From assembly GCA_003024785.1 (NCBI GenBank), contig PUQB01000006.1, forward strand, positions 657,817 through 721,816: a stretch of DNA of 64,000 bases, given 5' to 3'. The notes below the pieces were generated by a model. That model was not told the origin of the DNA. It ran no database searches and saw nothing but the letters and a program-made list of their open reading frames with translations. This document shows, one piece after another, positions 58,867 through 64,000 of this stretch (positions within the stretch are counted from its first letter, which is position 1; every line of letters starts with the position of its first letter). A program made the translations under genes and the position numbers. Source of the stretch: Selaginella tamariscina. Lineage: Eukaryota > Streptophyta > Lycopodiopsida > Selaginellales > Selaginellaceae.

Positions 58867-59735
58867 CAAGGGCTCTTTTTTGTGAAGCACTCGCATAATT
58901 GCATACTTAGGGTTCTCCAAACATAGCGTTATAGAGTTTATTTAGTAAAACACTTGTGTTTACCTACAATGCACACTCGTTTCCTCACTAAGTATTAACC
59001 CTAAGTATAGGGATGACTTAGCCACTCAAACCCTTAGGGATTAGTTATGGTTCAAGGTACCCCTTATTGCTCTAAAGGGTTGTACTCGTGAATGAAGGTG
59101 ATTTTTTAAGGAGTAAGTAACGATGCATTAGCTATGTCACAAGGTATGTATAAGACACATCTTTTTATGGGGTTAAAACATGAGCATACCTAAATTTCTT
59201 AGGGCAGGACCCTAAAGTCTACTTGGGTTATCCTCTAGAGTTTGAAAATAATCATTTTAAGGGGACTTAAGGTAGGACCCTAAGTTTCATGTCTATTTAA
59301 GTATTTGAGTTTAAATTTCAAGGTGACTTAACGTTGCTCACACATAATGTTGATGTCAGATATCATGTGTCACCACGTGTTAGCCTTCGAGTTAAAACTT
59401 AGTTAAGCTTAACTTAAAGATTAAGCGTCTAACTCAAGAATATATTTACCAAATTAAACATAACAACTTGATTAAGGATTTAATTTAGGAATAAACTTAT
59501 TAAGTTAGGAATAATTAAATAGTTAAGCTTAAGCATGAGTGTTTAATAATAAAATCATAAGGTTAAGAATAACAATTGGGTTAAGGATTCAAATTAAAGA
59601 TAAATTCACAAAGTTAAGAATAAAATTAAATTAAAAATATATTAATTAATAAATTATTAATAAATAATTAAGCCGCCTATGAGTGGCAATGTGTACTAGT
59701 ATAGCCTTAAAAGGGAATTATTAAGGACATTGAAT
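58867..59735 (+). repeat. Left arm of ~0.8-kb inverted repeat
   Basis: Two parts: an old, diverged LARD-family LTR (58867-~59397) and an AT-rich stretch of taagttaagaataa-like words ending aattaagccgcctatgag and ctagtatagcc (to ~59735). Both parts recur, reversed and in mirrored order, at 62420-63200. The outer end is cut by copy E. Confidence 0.8.
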
Positions 59736-59739
59736 CTAC

Positions 59740-61033
59740 ACTGCAGGTTAAAGAAGATTGTAAAGAATATCTGAATCAGCCCTAAATATACTTTTTAGTT
59801 TAGCTCCACACACAAGTTATTTCTTTAGTTTTCCATGAACATGAATTATGTATAGTTTATAGTGTATTGTTTCGGCAATAAAACATCTCATGTTTAATTT
59901 TAATTAGGATTATCATTATAATATAATAATAACTTGCGCCAGTCCTAACACATTATATAAGTCATATATTTTAAGAAAAGTTTACGATTTGAGTTCACTT
60001 AATAATTATATTGAATCTTTTATCATACAAGGAAAAAAAGAAATTTTAATGTAATAAATAAATTATATGGTATAATTTAAATAAAAATTAAAATTATAAT
60101 TTAAATTTAATTTATGATCTAAAACTTCATAAACTTATGCTACATAAAGATGAGTTATCCTTTGGCATTTTATACAATATAATTGTTTGCATACCTATAA
60201 AACAATTTGAAATATCATTGTGGAATATATAATTTGCCTCTAAAGGATAACTATTTTTAGTATTAATATATTACTAATATTTTTTAATATGAATAAATAC
60301 TTTAAAATTTTCAAAAAGCACATTAAATTATTAAATACAAGTATAAATATATTACTTATATTTATGGAATTATTAAAATAAAGTATCTAAGCAATATATA
60401 TTATTTTCATAAATATGAAATTATAGAATTATAAACACTATATAAGAAAGAATGCTACAATAATATATACTCCAATAAATAACAAAAAAAGCCATCTTAG
60501 ATCAAAAGAAATATTTATATAGTGATTAGAAAGTAGTGATTAAAGATTTAACTTATCTAGTGGAAACTTAAAGGTTACACATACATTTTGTGGATAACTA
60601 TTAATTCAATTTAGAATAACTGTTGGATATAATTTAAAATAATTATTAAATAGAATTTAAGACGACACAAACACATTGAATAAACTTATTCTATACAATT
60701 TAGTGGAAACTTAAAGGTACATAGAGACGCACTCACACATACTTAATAAACTTACAGGATCTAGTGAAAACTTAAAACTTATATATATGTCTACATACAT
60801 AGATGTAATATCTATAATTAGTAGCTGTTAAACTATACTTCGTCAATGCCTCACGCTTATAAATGTGGGATAAATGATCCAACACGTGGCAGCCTCAGAG
60901 CACCGATCAAGAAGGTGTGCCGTGTACGATCCGGACTTAGAGAAAGAAGCATGGAGCTTCTGCTCCATTTTGCAAGTGGATAAACATATATGTACATATA
61001 CTATACATGTATTTATGTCTTTGTACTTACAAT

Positions 61034-61074
<41 letters not shown>

Positions 61075-61147
61075 ATTGAACTCACTGGCTTATGTACAGA
61101 CAAAGAACGTGATTATTAATAAATACAAACCTTGTGTAGGCTCTGTG

Positions 61148-61178
<31 letters not shown>

Positions 61179-61380
61179 TTAGATATATGAGTGATCTGAG
61201 GTGTGTGTGTGTGAGCGAGAGGGAGGGGGAGGGGGAGAGAGTGAGAGGAAGTCGGACATATGAGCACTCGATATAGAGAGATAATATATTTTACTACTTT
61301 AAAGTTACTGCATACTAAAACATTCAATGTAATTATTAAGTAAACTTAAATAAGGGAATTATAGAACACCGGCTGTGCGT
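59740..61380. other. AT-rich spacer with microsatellites
   Basis: No gene recognised. (AT)17 at 61039-61072; (TG)n then (GA)n at 61147-61178; a second TG/GA tract near 61201-61245. Confidence 0.6.
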
Positions 61381-61432
61381 TTATGTGCGTGGAGAGAAAG
61401 AAAATATGAAATATTTAAAATTAAGTACAATG

Positions 61433-62124
61433 TCAAGCTGCAGTATCACGGGCAACCGTGGCTTTTCTCCAACTTCTAATCTTCCCGCCTTTAACAAATC
61501 TCTCTTTGCAATTGGGGCATCTATACCTCTCCTGTGTTTCCTTATTATTGTTAAAGCACTCAAACTTAGTTGGGTTGTGACCACAGAAAATGCAAACCGG
61601 TCCCGGAGATGATGGCTTTACCAAGCTTGCCCGTGTAATCTTCTTGGGGGGACTCCCTGTTGTCGGCTCCAACGGACTCTTCAGCTTTGTAACCTTCTTA
61701 GATCTCCTTGCTTTCACAACCTTCCCAGCCGAAGGTTGGACGTCCAAAGGGGATGGAAGAGTTTCCACAGCTGGGGACGGAGCTAACAAAGTTGGCGGAG
61801 TTACTGGGGACGTAGCTAAAGCTGGAGGTAAACTCAATGTGGAGTCGTTGGGGGGTTGAACCATAACTTGGGATTCAGGAGCAGAACTGAGAATCCCACC
61901 TGCATGCACCTGCAGGTTAATTCCCTTTTTCTCCTTTTGCTTGACCTAGCGTCTTCCGTGACAGATGTCCTCTTATACCCTGAGCATACTTCAACAACAG
62001 GACGATTACTAACCTGGAAATACACCAATCTAACCTCTTCGTTGCGTGCCGCCTTGGCATGATCTGGAACGTATCGATCCAACGATGGGTACCACTTCTC
62101 CTCTAACACATATATACCTGTCAT
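61433..62124 (-). CDS. Dof-like zinc-finger protein, finger at C-terminus
   Basis: Reading from ATG 62124: an unrecognised N-terminal part (EKWYPSLDRYVPDHAKAA...), a basic stretch SSKRRK, then a one-base shift at a T5/A5 run (~61927). The second frame is open to the stop at 61433-61435 and holds a Pro/Ser/Thr-rich linker, a basic RRSKKVTKLK patch and a zinc finger C-IF-C-x21-C-PN-C with TKFECFNNNKETQ and FVKGGKIRS. Spacing and TKF..NN...Q...C..C...GG..R are the Dof signature. Dof proteins are plant nuclear DNA-binding regulators of AAAG sites. Odd points: the finger lies at the C-terminus (usually N-terminal), RRYWT is replaced by KERFV, and the region lies between inverted repeats. An upstream exon may exist (62125-62302 is open). 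Confidence 0.7.
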
Positions 62125-62419
62125 GATGTGAATATGAAATCTGAGGAAACCTAGAAATGTGTCCCGTTCTTATACTCCACACAAAAAGGTTATCCTCGTT
62201 ACCTTTTTCTCGCGTGGGAGCACGTCGTAAACACAGAATAAATGTGGAATATTCTTTTTGAAAAAGGTTTAACGCATCCCACGTATAACTATGCCTCAGC
62301 ATGCATTTTTTCCAGGCTGGCTAAATACCAGCGTTTACCACGTGTCCTCAATTGATAAATGTTACTTGTTTTCTTGGACCCTAAACAGGTGATGAATACT
62401 CCTTACGATCTTTAACACT

Positions 62420-63200
62420 CCTTACTAATTCCCTTTAAGGCTATACTAGTACTTATCACTAGTAGGCGGCTTAATTATTTAATAATATTAATTAATTAAA
62501 TTTTTAACTCAATTGTTATTCTTAATTTGCGAGTTTATTTTTAATTTGGATTTTTAACACAATTATTATTCTTAACGATTTTATTCATGCCTAAGCTTAA
62601 CTATTTAGTTATCCTTAACCTGATAAATTTATTCCTAAGTTAAATGCTTATCTTTAAGTTTTAATAATTCTTAATCAAGTTTGTCATAGTTTTAACCTAG
62701 GGCTAACACGTGGTGACACATGGCTGTCAAATGGTTATCTGACATTAACACTATTTGTGAACAATGCTAAGTCTTATTAAACGACTTTGAGATTCATATT
62801 CAAATGCATAAAACTTAGGTCCTGCTCTAAGTTCCCTTAAAATGATTATCCCAACCTAAGTAAATTTTAAGGTCCTCTCCCAAGAAACCTAGGCATGCTC
62901 ATGTCCTAATCCACTAAAAAGATGTGTCTTATACATATTTTGTGATATAAATAAAGCATCATCACTTACCCCTTCAAAAATCATCTTCATTCGAGAGTAC
63001 GACCCTTTTGAAATAATAAGTACCTTGAATCACTACTAATCCCTAAGGGTTTGAATGGCCAAATCATACCTTATACTTATGATTAATACTTAGTGAGGAC
63101 ATGAATATGCACTATAGATTAAGCAAACTCCATAATGTTATGTTTGGAGAACCTAAGCATGTAATTATGCTAGTGCTTCACAAAAAAGCCCTTGTTAATG
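62420..63200 (-). repeat. Right arm of ~0.8-kb inverted repeat
   Basis: Reverse-complement counterpart of 58867-59735. Inner AT-rich part ~62420-62690 (ggctatactagtac, gtaggcggcttaatta, then repeated ttattcttaa words), then an old LTR fragment starting TGTCATAGTTTTAACC at ~62682. Similarity to the left arm extends to ~63190 (gcttcacaaaaaagcccttg). Confidence 0.8.
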
Positions 63201-63318
63201 AGTTTAAATTGTTTAACTTCTGGATATATTCACACACCTTAAAAAAACACCTTAGCCAAGTGTGCTGTTAGCACACTCAATTACAAAACCTAAACTTCCT
63301 TTAATGATGTCATAAACA

Positions 63319-63560
63319 TTAAAATATACCAAATTGATGTTAATGTTGGTATATGTAAACACTAAAATATTCCCTCGTGGCATGACTAAAATATACAAAT
63401 TGATGATATGTCAACAATAGATATTCCCTTTATGGCACAATCAAAGTATACAAGTTCATGATGATATTGGTATATGTTAATACTAAATATTTAATTCACG
63501 ACCAAAATATACAAGTTAACGCGATGTTAATATATGTCAACACTAAAATATTTTCTTCAA
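63319..63560. repeat. Short tandem repeat, ~60-70-bp unit, four copies
   Basis: Units begin aaaatatac(c)aa at 63319, 63388, ~63444 and ~63505 and share ttggtatatgt, aacactaaaatatt and ggca-type words. Diverged copies. Confidence 0.6.
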
Positions 63561-64000
63561 ATATTTAAGGTGGTCCGTATTCAAAGACATCATCTTCATA
63601 TTTACTAAGGGTCTAAAATAAGTATTTTTAAGAAAATTTACATTGTTGATTTTGGATCCTTAACTTAATAGTAATAAACTTAAAGCTCTAATCAATTTTA
63701 AGTCTACTATTATTGGGTTAATTAATAAATCTTTAATTCAATTATTATCTTTAACTTGGATTCTTAAATCAGACTTAATACTGACTAGAGGTGTCCCTCA
63801 ACATTTAAATCAACAAAGGCAAACGTATCTGAATCATTACTCCTTAATGACTCCTAATTATCGCCCCTAAGTGCTGGCTAATCCCACCTCCCGCTGCCTG
63901 CTTTTCATTTCAAAACCATGACACTAAATCATAATAATAATATATATAGATATAATATGATATATACATTAGTATACAGTAATACTACTATATATTGAGC

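Noticed and set aside
60843..61327. Open frames over the AT and TG/GA microsatellites
   Set aside because: Translations of simple repeats only.
1..64000. tRNA or rRNA genes
   Set aside because: No tRNA A/B-box pair or rRNA core was noticed. The only tRNA-like sequences are retroelement primer sites. A covariance-model scan was not possible.

Overview
The window looks like nuclear DNA of a land plant. Evidence: B3 and Dof-type (CX2CX21CX2C) DNA-binding domains, a plastid J-protein with the plant DNAJ11-type C-terminus, a polyubiquitin fragment, GT-AG introns, chromodomain Ty3/gypsy elements, and retroelements primed by initiator tRNA-Met. The DUF7869-type transposase-like gene would suit a seed-free lineage, but this is a weak hint. 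Cellular genes are few and damaged; roughly two thirds of the window is nested mobile DNA.

Layout. 1-960: AT-rich ~330-bp tandem repeat. 1280-12540: a transposase-like gene whose putative first intron holds an array of GGGATTAATCCC palindromes, and which is split by a complete 7.1-kb LTR element (copy A, 2534-9649, 5-bp duplication CAAAC). 12.7-16.7 kb: dead chromodomain gypsy element (G1) beside a dispersed AT-rich repeat. 18.8-20.1 kb: truncated polyubiquitin gene and DNAJ11-like gene. 23.2-29.6 kb: an unrecognised ORF split by a solo LTR, itself split by a young gypsy element (G2) that kept gag-protease but lost reverse transcriptase and most of integrase. 33-39.6 kb: two truncated copies of a regulator locus (B3, TFIIB-like zinc ribbon, Dof-like finger), with an X-Y-X' repeat between them. 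39.6-58.9 kb: a nest of at least three more copies (B, C, E) of the copy A family in both orientations, plus a solo gypsy LTR. 58.9-63.3 kb: a Dof-like gene between ~0.8-kb inverted repeats.

The main non-genic system is the copy A family: LTRs of 1.7-1.77 kb, tRNA-Met primer site, purine tract, and a ~3.7-kb internal region with no gag or pol. It fits a LARD (large retrotransposon derivative). Its internal region is a chain of short perfect stem-loops kept in all copies; in one stem the same base pair is G-C, G-U or A-U in different copies.

Nearly every recognisable gene carries one or more 1-2 base frameshifts, and repeat copies differ mostly by 1-3 base indels. Part of the apparent decay may be consensus error of a long-read assembly, so pseudogene calls are provisional.
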